Below are positions 1 to 6,970 of a stretch of 43,910 nucleotides of DNA, piece by piece. Source of the stretch: Bacteroidales bacterium (GTDB taxonomy: Bacteria > Bacteroidota > Bacteroidia > Bacteroidales > P3); the NCBI GenBank assembly GCA_028708845.1, contig JAQVXZ010000020.1:1-43910 (forward strand), written 5' to 3'. How positions within the stretch are numbered: the first letter of the stretch is position 1; every line of letters starts with the position of its first letter. Under the pieces are notes generated by a model that had not been told where the DNA came from, ran no database searches, and worked only from the letters and a program-made list of their open reading frames with translations. The translations under genes were made by a program, and so were the position numbers.

Positions 1-812
1 TCTGCCTTTAGGGTTGGATGACAATCATTAAAGAAAGTATCAGCATTGTATTTTCCTAAATCAGCTTCAATTCCTCTAATGGCAAGATTCATTGTAGCCA
101 TTTTCCAAGTTGTTGGGTTGGAGTCTTGACCATAAACAGATATATTATTGATATTTGAAGAGTGAGATTCAATAAATTTGGCACTTTGAACAAACATACC
201 TCCACTTCCACAGCAAGGGTCATAAACTCTACCTTTTAGAGGTTGCAATACTTCGACAAGAGTTTGAACTATACATGAGGGAGTGTAGAACTCACCTGCC
301 AGCTTACCCTCTGCCTCAGCAAACTTAGATAAGCAATATTCATAAACACGACCCAAAATATCCTTCGATTCATCTTTTGTGTGCATCTTTAGGTTGGTGA
401 ACAAATCCACCACATCACCTAAGCGGCGTTTGTCAAGTTCTGGACGTGAAAAATTCTTAGGCAGTATTCCCTTAAGTTTTGAGTTTTCCTTCTCAATATG
501 ACGCATAGCATCATCAATCGTAGTTCCTATCTCTGCAGTCCTTGCCTTGCTTGCAATTATCCCCCACCTTGAGTCTTGAGGCACATAAAAAACGCCCTCC
601 GAAGTATACTCATCCCTATCTTCCTCAAACCCCTCCCCTTCTTCAATTAGTTCATTATACCTTATCTCAAACCTATCCGATATATATTTAAGAAAAATTA
701 GACCCAAGACCACCGACTTATATTCCGATGCATCCATATTCCCCCTTAGAAGATCGGCTGCCTTCCAAATCTTATCCTCAAAACCTATCACCGCACTATT
801 CTTTTCTGCCAT
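1..812 (-). CDS. hsdM: Type I restriction-modification methylase subunit HsdM, N-terminal 270 residues (runs off the left edge)
   Basis: The minus strand is open from the ATG at 812 to the window edge. The product begins MAEKNSAVIGFEDKIWKAA, followed by the HsdM_N-like helical region (KYISDRFE, WGIIASKA). The catalytic N6-adenine methylase domain then starts with GEFYTP and the SAM-binding motif DPCCGSGGM. The catalytic NPPF/Y motif would lie beyond the edge. In type I systems HsdM pairs with HsdS to methylate adenine at a bipartite site and with HsdR to cleave unmodified DNA; hsdS and hsdR, if present, must lie to the left. A TATCTTTG promoter box sits about 30 bp upstream. The part seen shows no frameshift. 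Confidence 0.93.
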   Translation of the reverse strand, partial: MAEKNSAVIGFEDKIWKAADLLRGNMDASEYKSVVLGLIFLKYISDRFEIRYNELIEEGEGFEEDRDEYTSEGVFYVPQDSRWGIIASKARTAEIGTTIDDAMRHIEKENSKLKGILPKNFSRPELDKRRLGDVVDLFTNLKMHTKDESKDILGRVYEYCLSKFAEAEGKLAGEFYTPSCIVQTLVEVLQPLKGRVYDPCCGSGGMFVQSAKFIESHSSNINNISVYGQDSNPTTWKMATMNLAIRGIEADLGKYNADTFFNDCHPTLKA

Positions 813-843
813 TATATTATTATGTGTTTTTCTTAATAAACCT

Positions 844-851
844 CAAAGATA
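844..851 (-). promoter_or_regulatory. -7 box of the hsdM promoter
   Basis: The minus strand reads TATCTTTG, an exact match to the Bacteroidota -7 consensus TAnnTTTG, 32 bp upstream of the hsdM start codon. No clear -33 TTTG was identified. Confidence 0.6.
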
Positions 852-1297
852 CAAATTAAATGTATCTATAAGATATTTATTATAATTTTTATTTATTCCC
901 CACAACCTCCTTCCCCTCTTTAACCCTTTCATCCCTTATATCTCCTACCCCTTTACATATAAAAAGACCAATCAAAAATCAATCCCCTACCATCTTATCC
1001 TCAAGTTATATTTGGCTTTGTGCTATTGTATATGAAACAATTGGGAGTAATAAGACCAAGACGTAAAAACCAGCTACCAAAACAACAAAGATATCATCCC
1101 TATGGGATTATGCTGAACATATACAATTTAAACCCCTAACCTTTAATCCTTTAACAACCGCAGACTCAAAAAAAGCTTCGAATGAATGATACCTATATTA
1201 CAATAAAATACAAGGCTTATATGCATATATATACCCCCGTTGTGCGGGATTTCCGAATCCCACACGTTGTTAATATTAGGATATGATATCCGATAGA
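852..1297. other. Non-coding stretch upstream of hsdM
   Basis: About 450 bp without a credible ORF on either strand. It is C-rich on the plus strand around 895-1000 and carries a small stem ATCCC-TAT-GGGAT near 1096-1108 and the GC-rich palindrome at 1242-1265. No RNA gene was recognised. Confidence 0.6.
1242..1265. repeat. GC-rich REP-like palindrome, copy 1
   Basis: GTGCGGGATT, a TCCG loop, then AATCCCACAC: a 10-bp stem with one C/A mismatch in very AT-rich surroundings. A close relative is at 1558-1580. The two flank the Sel1 pseudogene. They could act as REP-like elements or terminators; no transposase is nearby. Confidence 0.7.
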
Positions 1298-1512
1298 TTA
1301 TTCTTTAAATTTATAACCATTCTTTGATGATTCATTAATCCAATAATCATATTCCTTTAAATTGGTATCAGTTCCTATTCCATGTAAATAACACATCCCT
1401 AACCAATATTGACTAACAGAGCTTGTTTGCCATCTTGATAAGACATAAACAAAATAATAGCCATTGTAATGATAAAGGCTATGGAATAGAATAAAAGTTT
1501 TTTTCTTTTCAT
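1298..1512 (-). pseudogene. Decayed Sel1-repeat protein gene
   Basis: The minus strand from the ATG at 1512 encodes MKRKKLLFYSIAFIITMAI, a signal anchor, and then stops. In another frame the same stretch continues to the stop at 1298 as a typical Sel1 repeat (SQYWLGMCYLHGIGTDTNLK and a C-terminal helix). The span of 215 bp is not a multiple of three. The simplest reading is an internal deletion that removed most Sel1 repeats and shifted the frame, leaving the membrane anchor and the last repeat. Sel1 repeats are TPR-like protein-binding solenoids. GC-rich palindromes flank it on both sides, which may be how the middle was lost. A sequencing indel could explain the frameshift but not the missing repeats. 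Confidence 0.65.
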
Positions 1513-1557
1513 GGTTTTTTAATGAAATAACGGATTAAAAATCCTTATAGTAATATA

Positions 1558-1580
1558 GTGCGGGAGTGCAAATCCCGCAC
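1558..1580. repeat. GC-rich REP-like palindrome, copy 2
   Basis: GTGCGGGA, a 7-nt loop, then TCCCGCAC: a perfect 8-bp stem. It shares the GTGCGGGA arm with the copy at 1242-1265. It lies upstream of the 314-residue ORF and may insulate it from the decayed gene. Confidence 0.7.
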
Positions 1581-1687
1581 GACGGAAAACATATTGACAT
1601 TTTTTTGTTGATAACTCTTTATTTGTTTCTTCTTTATGTAGTTTTTTAAGTTATAATTTAGCAGTATAGTCTGCAAACTAAAAAATA

Positions 1688-2632
1688 ATGACTCAGAAAA
1701 TATTAAATGAAGAAGAAATAGAATTTTTAAAAGCACTGAACTACCTAAGTAACAATTTGTTTGGAAGAGATGAGGGTTATCTTAAGAATAATAAAATTAA
1801 GATTGATTTTATTACTAATTTTTTTGATAACTATTTCACTAAAGAACTTTTGGATATAAAAGAGGAATGTTACGAACATATTGAAAAATGCAAATTAGAA
1901 GAAGGTTCTGCGATTGCTCATCTAAGTAGAAGAATGAATCAAGCTATTGATAAATTGCAGTTTCATTATTCCTCCGATAAATTTTGTAAAGACACTGAGC
2001 TAGAATCTGCTTACAAAACTATTATGGATTTGTTTGGGATATACAAATGGGTTAATGTTGGTTCAGAGTTTGACCTTATAGCCTTTTTATTTAAATGTAG
2101 AGGTAGCAATAAAAATGGTACTTTTACATTGGAGGAGGCAAGAATTCTTTGTGAGGAGTTAAGTGAGATTTTAAATAGAAAAGAATTATCGGATGAATTT
2201 GATAAGATAATGTATGAAGTGTATTATAATTTTTCCCAAAGAGAAATTTTGAACAAAATGACAACAAAGAGAATAAATGAAATCTTTTCTCATCAAGAAT
2301 CTCTCCTCATCCCTATAGAGAAATATAATTATGATGAAATAACAAAAGTTCTTTTTCCTCACATTAGAGGGGGTAACAATTTAATATATAAAAAAATAAT
2401 AGAAGAACACATTTTACCTGAAAACTCTCAACCTTTAACAATGAGAAGTGGTAATTTGTCTGATATTGTTCGTTTTGCTGATTGTTTTAATATTTCTTTA
2501 CCAATTATAAGCATTATATTTGATGCTAAAGTTGAACATAAGAATAGAGTGAGAGATAGTGTAACACCTTTTTTGCGAGATTTACGAAAATTTAATCCAA
2601 ACTTATACAAAGAAAAATCTACTATTTCATAA
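1688..2632 (+). CDS. Unrecognised 314-residue protein
   Basis: A complete ORF that I do not recognise. The product is predicted soluble: no signal peptide or membrane segment, rich in Lys, Glu, Asp and Asn, apparently mostly helical, ending in a basic region (HKNRVRDSVTPFLRDLRKF). No catalytic motif stands out. The low GC and codon use (AAT, GAA, TTA) match the replication module that follows. Its stop is only 5 bp before the first 34-bp iteron-like repeat, so gene and repeats may belong together. It sits between hsdM and the XRE-ImmA-PIN operon, which suggests an accessory or defence role, but that is context only. I see no good TAnnTTTG box directly upstream. Confidence 0.75.
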   Translation: MTQKILNEEEIEFLKALNYLSNNLFGRDEGYLKNNKIKIDFITNFFDNYFTKELLDIKEECYEHIEKCKLEEGSAIAHLSRRMNQAIDKLQFHYSSDKFCKDTELESAYKTIMDLFGIYKWVNVGSEFDLIAFLFKCRGSNKNGTFTLEEARILCEELSEILNRKELSDEFDKIMYEVYYNFSQREILNKMTTKRINEIFSHQESLLIPIEKYNYDEITKVLFPHIRGGNNLIYKKIIEEHILPENSQPLTMRSGNLSDIVRFADCFNISLPIISIIFDAKVEHKNRVRDSVTPFLRDLRKFNPNLYKEKSTIS

Positions 2633-2637
2633 AATAA

Positions 2638-2671
2638 GTTCGATACTTTATGCGATAGTCTTTTCGATACC
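2638..2671 (+). repeat. Iteron-like 34-bp repeat, copy 1
   Basis: A 34-bp unit that differs from the copy at 2732-2765 at only two positions. Within it the core TTCGATA (middle copy TGCGATA) occurs three times at a 12-bp period, close to one helical turn, as expected for a protein binding several sites on one face of the DNA. It lies just upstream of the primase-helicase genes. Confidence 0.75.
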
Positions 2672-2706
2672 CTGATTTTTCATCCTTTTTATTTGATTTA
2701 TAGTAT

Positions 2707-2727
2707 ATTGAATGTTATATATTCAAT
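2707..2727. repeat. AT-rich palindrome between the two iteron-like repeats
   Basis: ATTGAAT, a 7-nt spacer, then ATTCAAT. It lies midway between the two 34-bp repeats. An AT-rich palindrome bracketed by iterons suits a DNA-unwinding element or operator; function is inferred. Confidence 0.55.
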
Positions 2728-2731
2728 TGCT

Positions 2732-2765
2732 GTTCGATACTTTGTTCGATAGTCTTTTCGATACC
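2732..2765 (+). repeat. Iteron-like 34-bp repeat, copy 2
   Basis: Second 34-bp copy with three exact TTCGATA cores at a 12-bp period. Same orientation as copy 1, 94 bp away start to start. It ends about 50 bp before the promoter of the primase-helicase genes, so it could be part of an origin, an operator, or both. Confidence 0.75.
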
Positions 2766-2790
2766 TTTTGTTCAAATAATCTGCTGATAT

Positions 2791-2825
2791 TTTGTTATTT
2801 AGTAGATTTTTTGTATATATCTTTG
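2791..2825 (+). promoter_or_regulatory. Promoter of the primase-helicase operon
   Basis: TTTG at 2791-2794 and TATCTTTG at 2818-2825 match the Bacteroidota -33 and -7 elements, though the 23-bp gap is slightly long. Transcription would start near 2832, giving a leader of about 55 nt. The leader contains a small AGCA/TGCT stem around 2846-2863. Confidence 0.55.
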
Positions 2826-2888
2826 CATCGTTGATTCAACATTAACAGCAGGGACGCTTGCTTATTTTTTATTTTAAAAATATTTATT

Positions 2889-3188
2889 ATGGTAAATAAC
2901 AAGAAAAGACAGACCTACATCTTAAAAGATAATGGTCTAAATAATGGAAAATATGGTTGGGTTAATGAACTTACCAATGAATGGGAGATTGAGCCTAAGT
3001 ATAGTTATGAATCTATGCTGCATTTCGATTTCAACATCTATTTTATTCAAACTTTCTTTGGTGTGATTTTAATAAAAAATGCTTGTTTAAATTACGATGA
3101 GCAGTTGTGTTTTAGGAGTACTAACTTAAATTGCATAAAGTGTTCATCGAGACTTAATGATTATGAAGAAAGGCTTTGTGATGAATAA
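2889..3188 (+). CDS. Small unrecognised protein preceding the primase
   Basis: A 99-residue ORF directly downstream of the promoter and overlapping the primase start by 8 bp, so it is probably translated and coupled to it. Residues about 15-37 (NNGKYGWVNELTNEWEIEPK) resemble one WG-type beta repeat. The middle is hydrophobic (FNIYFIQTFFGVILI) and the C-terminal part has several cysteines, including CIKC. It could be a small accessory protein of the replication module. The second module has no obvious counterpart. I do not assign a function. Confidence 0.6.
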   Translation: MVNNKKRQTYILKDNGLNNGKYGWVNELTNEWEIEPKYSYESMLHFDFNIYFIQTFFGVILIKNACLNYDEQLCFRSTNLNCIKCSSRLNDYEERLCDE

Positions 3189-4224
3189 TCTATACGTTAA
3201 TCCACAAACAATAGAAACAAATGAGCTTATCCCTGCAATTCAAATCTGGAAATCTGCAACTAATGTTAAAAAAAACAACTATTTATCTGCTGATGAATTA
3301 GTTAAGTTGATTATGATTTCTGATTCTAATGATGTATTAATTAAGATGAGGCAGTTGAATGAGCAGTTCGTTAATAATGGGGATATTAGCTTTAAAAATG
3401 AATATGATTGTTTAAAGCCTAATCTTCCTCTAATAACTTTTACTTCTCACTTGAAAGATTATAGAAGTGAAGGACATCTATATCATTATACTGGAGAAAC
3501 CATCTTGGATATAGACTTTAAAGACAATCCTGGCTTAATAGAAAGGTTTGATGTCTTAAAGAGAAACATAAGTGATGATTTATATACATATATGTGCTTT
3601 ACCTCGCCTAAAGGAGTGGGTTATGGCTTGAAAATTGTTGTAAGGGTTGCTTTAAATAATCGAATTGTTCAGATTAATAATGAGTTGAAGAGAGAAGATT
3701 TAGATTTGAAAAAAAGAGAAGAGTTGATTGAAGAAGTAAAGTCTTTTCATTCAGAAAGTTACAAGGGAATTAGTAAATATTATAGTAAGAAATTTGAAAT
3801 AGTTCTTGACTCTAATGCCGAAGCAATGCAAGGCTGTTGTTTCCTTTCAGGAGATAAGGACATATACTATAATCCTAATTCATCTTGCTTTAAGATTATA
3901 TGGACGTATTTAAAAAAGGAAAAGCCTGTTTATAATACCTATATTGATTCTAATTCTAATCTTAGTTCAAGCTCTGAAATCTTGGAAGCTATCTTAAAAG
4001 ATTTTACAAAAAATTGTAGTGGTAGAAATACAGCAACTTACATAATTGCCATGCAGGCTAAGCACTATAATATCAGTGAGTATGAAGTTTTGAACTTTGT
4101 TATGAGCAAATGGGGAGATGATGACTTCACTGATAAGGAAGCTCTTAGGGCTATCCGCAATGGCTTCAAATACAATCCTTATACACAATATATTTTCAAT
4201 CCTGATAACACTAATAAAATATAA
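3181..4224 (+). CDS. VirE_N / BT4734-like primase (archaeo-eukaryotic primase superfamily)
   Basis: A 347-residue product if started at the ATG at 3181, which has a purine-rich stretch (GAAGAAAGG) upstream and overlaps the previous stop; an in-frame ATG at 3157 is a less likely start. Primase-superfamily signatures: an acidic hDhD-type motif LDIDF (Asp110, Asp112), then SPKGVGYGLK (Ser142-Lys144), then the late block with LDSNAEAMQG and FLSGDKDIYYNP. This pattern is typical of VirE_N/BT4734 N-terminal domains of Bacteroidales. The C-terminal 80 residues are helical and resemble a primase C-terminal module. The SF3 helicase starts 2 bp after the stop, so a split primase-helicase pair is likely. 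Its role would be primer synthesis for an integrated or formerly autonomous replicon. Confidence 0.8.
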   Translation: MNNLYVNPQTIETNELIPAIQIWKSATNVKKNNYLSADELVKLIMISDSNDVLIKMRQLNEQFVNNGDISFKNEYDCLKPNLPLITFTSHLKDYRSEGHLYHYTGETILDIDFKDNPGLIERFDVLKRNISDDLYTYMCFTSPKGVGYGLKIVVRVALNNRIVQINNELKREDLDLKKREELIEEVKSFHSESYKGISKYYSKKFEIVLDSNAEAMQGCCFLSGDKDIYYNPNSSCFKIIWTYLKKEKPVYNTYIDSNSNLSSSSEILEAILKDFTKNCSGRNTATYIIAMQAKHYNISEYEVLNFVMSKWGDDDFTDKEALRAIRNGFKYNPYTQYIFNPDNTNKI

Positions 4225-4226
4225 TT

Positions 4227-5627
4227 ATGGAAGATAGACTCGAAATAGTTAGTAAAAAAGATAATAAAATGTTTCCTTTTGTTTCTGATAAAAATGAAAT
4301 AGTACCTTTTATTATAGAAAAACTTAAACAAAGTAATGACAATATAAAGTTTTTTGAAGACTTTCATATTTATGAAAATGGATATTGGCAAAAAAAAGGA
4401 GAATTTTATATAAAGAAACTCATTCAAGAATTCTGTTTTGAAAATGGTTTTGAATCAAAGCACTTTAAACTTTATAAGAAGGTTGATGATTTATTCAATC
4501 AAGCAAAATTAGATTTATATACGGAAGTGAATACAAATTTGAATATTTTAAATTTTAAGAACGGAGCTTATGAATTGGATAATATGGTTTTTAGAGAGCA
4601 TCGAAAGGATGATTTTGTGTTTCATTGTCTGTCCTATGATTATGATGCTCAGGCAGATTGCCCAAAATGGAAAGCATTTATTAAAGAAGTCCTTCCACAA
4701 GAGGACTTGCAAATAGCAATTCAAGAAGCATTGGCTTATCCTTTAAGCAAAATGCATTTAGAAAAGATTATCTATCTTTTTGGAAGAGGCAGGAATGGGA
4801 AGAGCCTTAGCCTTGAGGTAATTACAAATGTTCTTGGGAATGAAAATGTAAGTCATATTCCTTTAATTAATATTACAAAGAATGATGGGCTTGCTCTTCA
4901 GCAAATGGAGAATAAGCTAATAAATATTTCTTATGAGAATAGCTCTAAGATTTTTGATACTTCGGCTTTGAAAAGTTATATATCAGGAGAAGCTCTTAAT
5001 GTTAAAAGATTATATCAAGACTCTTATTCAACTACAAACTATCCTCAATCTCTTATGGCTTCTAATTCAATGCCTCAAAGTGATGATTTTAGTGAAGGCT
5101 TCTATCGTAGGTTTCGTTTTATTCCTTTTAATGTAACAATTCCAAAAGAAAAAGTGAATCCAAATTTAAAAGAGGAGCTTTGTCAGGAGTCGTCAGGGAT
5201 TGCAAATTGGTTATTGGAGGGAGTTAGAAGATTAAGAGAAAACAAGAAATTCACTTATAGTCCAACAATTGAAGCTTTGCAAGATGAATATAGGGTTGAT
5301 TCTGACAACGTTTATTCATTCCTTAATGAGGAAAATTATATTCAATCAACTAATCAAAAAAAGCTTCTTAGTCTTTTGTATAAAGAATTTGAAGATTATT
5401 GCGAGTTTAATGGATATAAGACCATGGGAAAGAAAACTTTTAAGAATAGGTTAATTAGTTTAGGCTATAAAATTCAGCGTGCTACTGGCAATCAATTAAA
5501 TGTTTGGATTGAGAAAAAAAGTTTTGATGACTGCACAAATGCAACAAGCTCAGAAATCACTGAATATGAGTCAACAATTACTAAAAATGATAGTCTTTTT
5601 GATAATCCAACTAATTGTCCTTTCTAA
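4227..5627 (+). CDS. SF3 (D5/P4-type) replicative helicase of module 1
   Basis: A 466-residue phage/plasmid primase-helicase family protein. A D5_N-like region (NILNFKNGAYELD, FREHRKDDF, CPKWKAFIKEVLP) leads to the Walker A motif GRGRNGKS (residues 186-193), a helicase core with LINISYENSS and LKSYISGEAL, sensor-like MASNSMPQ, and FYRRFRFIPF. The C-terminal part is a winged-helix-like region ending NVWIEKK, followed by a low-complexity Ser/Thr/Asn tail. It is clearly paralogous to the helicase on the minus strand at 19.1-20.5 kb, by eye about half identical through the core. It follows the primase at 2 bp. An inverted repeat of AGTTACT units begins 8 bp after the stop. Confidence 0.88.
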   Translation: MEDRLEIVSKKDNKMFPFVSDKNEIVPFIIEKLKQSNDNIKFFEDFHIYENGYWQKKGEFYIKKLIQEFCFENGFESKHFKLYKKVDDLFNQAKLDLYTEVNTNLNILNFKNGAYELDNMVFREHRKDDFVFHCLSYDYDAQADCPKWKAFIKEVLPQEDLQIAIQEALAYPLSKMHLEKIIYLFGRGRNGKSLSLEVITNVLGNENVSHIPLINITKNDGLALQQMENKLINISYENSSKIFDTSALKSYISGEALNVKRLYQDSYSTTNYPQSLMASNSMPQSDDFSEGFYRRFRFIPFNVTIPKEKVNPNLKEELCQESSGIANWLLEGVRRLRENKKFTYSPTIEALQDEYRVDSDNVYSFLNEENYIQSTNQKKLLSLLYKEFEDYCEFNGYKTMGKKTFKNRLISLGYKIQRATGNQLNVWIEKKSFDDCTNATSSEITEYESTITKNDSLFDNPTNCPF

Positions 5628-5634
5628 ATTATTA

Positions 5635-5750
5635 GAGAAAAATAGTTACTAAGTTACTTTTTTAGGCTCTTTTTTCAAAAGTATTTTATTTTTTTATTCT
5701 GAACACTTTTCATTTTTGGGTCTTGTTTAGTAACTTAGTAACTTTTTCTC
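5635..5750. repeat. Long inverted repeat of AGTTACT units 3' of helicase 1
   Basis: The left arm at 5635-5658 contains AGTTACTAAGTTACT. The right arm at 5729-5750 contains its exact complement AGTAACTTAGTAACT. Both arms extend outward through GAGAAAA, with a 2-nt difference. The 70-bp centre is T-rich. Each arm is itself a direct repeat of AGTTAC at an 8-bp step. Related AGTTACC/GGTAACT elements lie at the same place beside helicase 2. Confidence 0.75.
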
Positions 5751-5968
5751 CTCTATTCTCTATTTATTTAACCTTTGTTTTAGAAAAAAATATATAATAT
5801 AAGCTTAACCTATACAAAATTAAACCTAACTTATTTGGATTTATCCTTAATATAATTATTATTATGTTAAGTATATTTTTAACTAAACTTGATGTATTTT
5901 GTGTCTTTTAATTTAAGATTATTTAACTAAAAATTATGCGTATTTATGTCGATTATACTTCTTTAATT
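5751..5968. other. AT-rich gap before the HU promoter
   Basis: About 220 bp of very AT-rich DNA without an ORF, between the inverted repeat and the HU promoter. No RNA gene or terminator was recognised. Confidence 0.5.
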
Positions 5969-5991
5969 CAAATAGTTTTTGTATCTTTGTA
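5969..5991 (+). promoter_or_regulatory. Promoter block of HU gene 1, conserved with module 2
   Basis: Contains TATCTTTG (5982-5989). The whole 23-bp block, from CAAATAG to TTTGTA, matches 22 of 23 positions in the block upstream of the second HU gene (18728-18750, minus strand). Sequence outside the block diverges, so the match points to selection on promoter or operator sequence. Confidence 0.75.
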
Positions 5992-6035
5992 GAGTGAGAT
6001 TTAGATAGATAAAATCCACAATTACGAACAAGAAA

Positions 6036-6064
6036 CCTCGCGATGATATAGGGTTAATCGTAGG
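6036..6064 (+). promoter_or_regulatory. Conserved leader palindrome upstream of HU gene 1
   Basis: CTCGC precedes CGAT (6041-6044), a 12-nt loop containing TATAGGGTTA, and ATCG (6057-6060), ending 9 nt before the start codon. The leader of the paralogous HU gene has the same CTCGC, a loop with TATAGGTTA, and arms CTAT/ATAG: a G-C pair is exchanged for T-A. The stem is short, so this could be an RNA hairpin or a DNA-binding palindrome for autoregulation. Confidence 0.5.
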
Positions 6065-6069
6065 AAAAT

Positions 6070-6471
6070 ATGTTACATTACACTATTGTTAAACGTATGA
6101 TTTCTGTAGGTGATACACCTGGTGAAAAGTACTTGGCAGTTATGTCTCGAAATGGGATCATGAGTCAAGAGCAGTTGATTGAAAGAATTGCTGCAGCTTC
6201 CTCTCTTGCGGAAAACGACGTGCTTTCTGCAATTAGGGCTTTGCAAATGGAGATTGTAAATGCTACCATGAATGGCATTACGATTAAATTGGATCAAATG
6301 GGCAGCTTTACTCCATACCTAAAAGCAAACGCTATGAATTCTATTGATGAGGTGGATGCTTCAACCATTAGACGTGTTAAGGTTAATTTTAATCCTAATG
6401 CACGATTCAAGTCTAAGTTGAAGTCTACAGGTTATCAATATCGTAACCCAGCACCAAAGGGACTTCAATAA
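6070..6471 (+). CDS. HU-related DNA-binding protein (HU_rel type), module 1
   Basis: A 133-residue protein of the HU-related histone-like family common in Bacteroidales. The start MLHYTIVKRMISVGDTPGEK, the central helical part, and the HU-type core (IKLDQMGSFTPYLKANAM, then VDASTIRRVKVNFNP) fit the family, which carries an N-terminal extension relative to the roughly 90-residue classical HU. It ends in KGLQ, as does its paralogue at 18.2-18.6 kb, which has exactly the same length. HU proteins bend and wrap DNA; in this family the gene is often beside VirE-type primases, as here. It is transcribed from its own promoter and ends at a strong terminator. The role is probably architectural at the neighbouring repeats, which is inference. 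Confidence 0.9.
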   Translation: MLHYTIVKRMISVGDTPGEKYLAVMSRNGIMSQEQLIERIAAASSLAENDVLSAIRALQMEIVNATMNGITIKLDQMGSFTPYLKANAMNSIDEVDASTIRRVKVNFNPNARFKSKLKSTGYQYRNPAPKGLQ

Positions 6472-6504
6472 TTATTAGTTCTTAGCAATTAATAGTTAAT
6501 CATG

Positions 6505-6533
6505 GGGACGGAATACTTTTCGTCCCTTTTTTT
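6505..6533 (+). terminator. Rho-independent terminator after HU gene 1
   Basis: GGGACGGAA, loop TACT, TTTCGTCCC (9-bp stem with one G-T pair), followed directly by TTTTTTT. It separates the replication module from the XRE operon. Confidence 0.9.
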
Positions 6534-6599
6534 ATTGTCAAACATACTCTAATAAAAGTTAAAAACTGTGTCATTATGGTATTTTGCTGAAATTTATTG

Positions 6600-6607
6600 T
6601 AACTTTG
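6600..6607 (+). promoter_or_regulatory. -7 box of the XRE-ImmA-PIN operon
   Basis: TAACTTTG matches TAnnTTTG. Transcription would begin near 6614, upstream of the ATG at 6635 but downstream of an in-frame ATG at 6584. This decides the start of the XRE gene. The -33 element is weak. Confidence 0.6.
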
Positions 6608-6634
6608 CCACACAATAATAATTGTATAAACATT

Positions 6635-6970
6635 ATGAAAAATATAATAGGAACTAATATTAAATTCTTACGTGAGATGAATAACTTCACACAAGATGCT
6701 GTGGTTAAATATCTTAAAATTAATCGTTCGACCTATTCTAATTATGAATTGGGCTTAAGAGAAGCTCCCTTAGATGTTTTAGAACAATTATCTGATTTAT
6801 TTGGTTGTGAAATATCCATGTTTTATGAGGAAGATAAATCTGTTCTTGAAGATATTCTTACCTCTGCATTTAGAGTTGAAGGAATTTCGGAGGAGGATAT
6901 GAAAGAAATTGCTTATTTTAAAGGCATTGTGAAAAGTTATTTGAAAATGGATAGATTATTGAAATCATGA
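6635..6970 (+). CDS. XRE-family helix-turn-helix regulator
   Basis: A 111-residue protein (start at 6635, chosen from the promoter position). Residues 1-60 form a classical Cro/CI-type HTH (IGTNIKFLREMNNFTQDAVV, LKINRSTYSNYELG, LREAPLDVLEQLSDLFG). The C-terminal half is acidic and helical. It overlaps the ImmA/IrrE gene by 4 bp (ATGA), so the two are translationally coupled. In such pairs the XRE protein represses its own operon and is cleaved by, or regulates with, the metallopeptidase. It may serve as antitoxin or switch for the PIN protein encoded third in the operon. Confidence 0.88.
   Translation: MKNIIGTNIKFLREMNNFTQDAVVKYLKINRSTYSNYELGLREAPLDVLEQLSDLFGCEISMFYEEDKSVLEDILTSAFRVEGISEEDMKEIAYFKGIVKSYLKMDRLLKS

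Noticed and set aside
1545-1736. Minus-strand 63-codon hydrophobic ORF across the second palindrome
   Set aside because: It overlaps the palindrome and the start of the 314-residue gene, and its product is low-complexity Leu/Phe-rich sequence.
4179-4427. Minus-strand 82-codon ORF
   Set aside because: Antisense to the 5' end of helicase 1; Phe/Ile-rich as expected from AT-rich antisense sequence.
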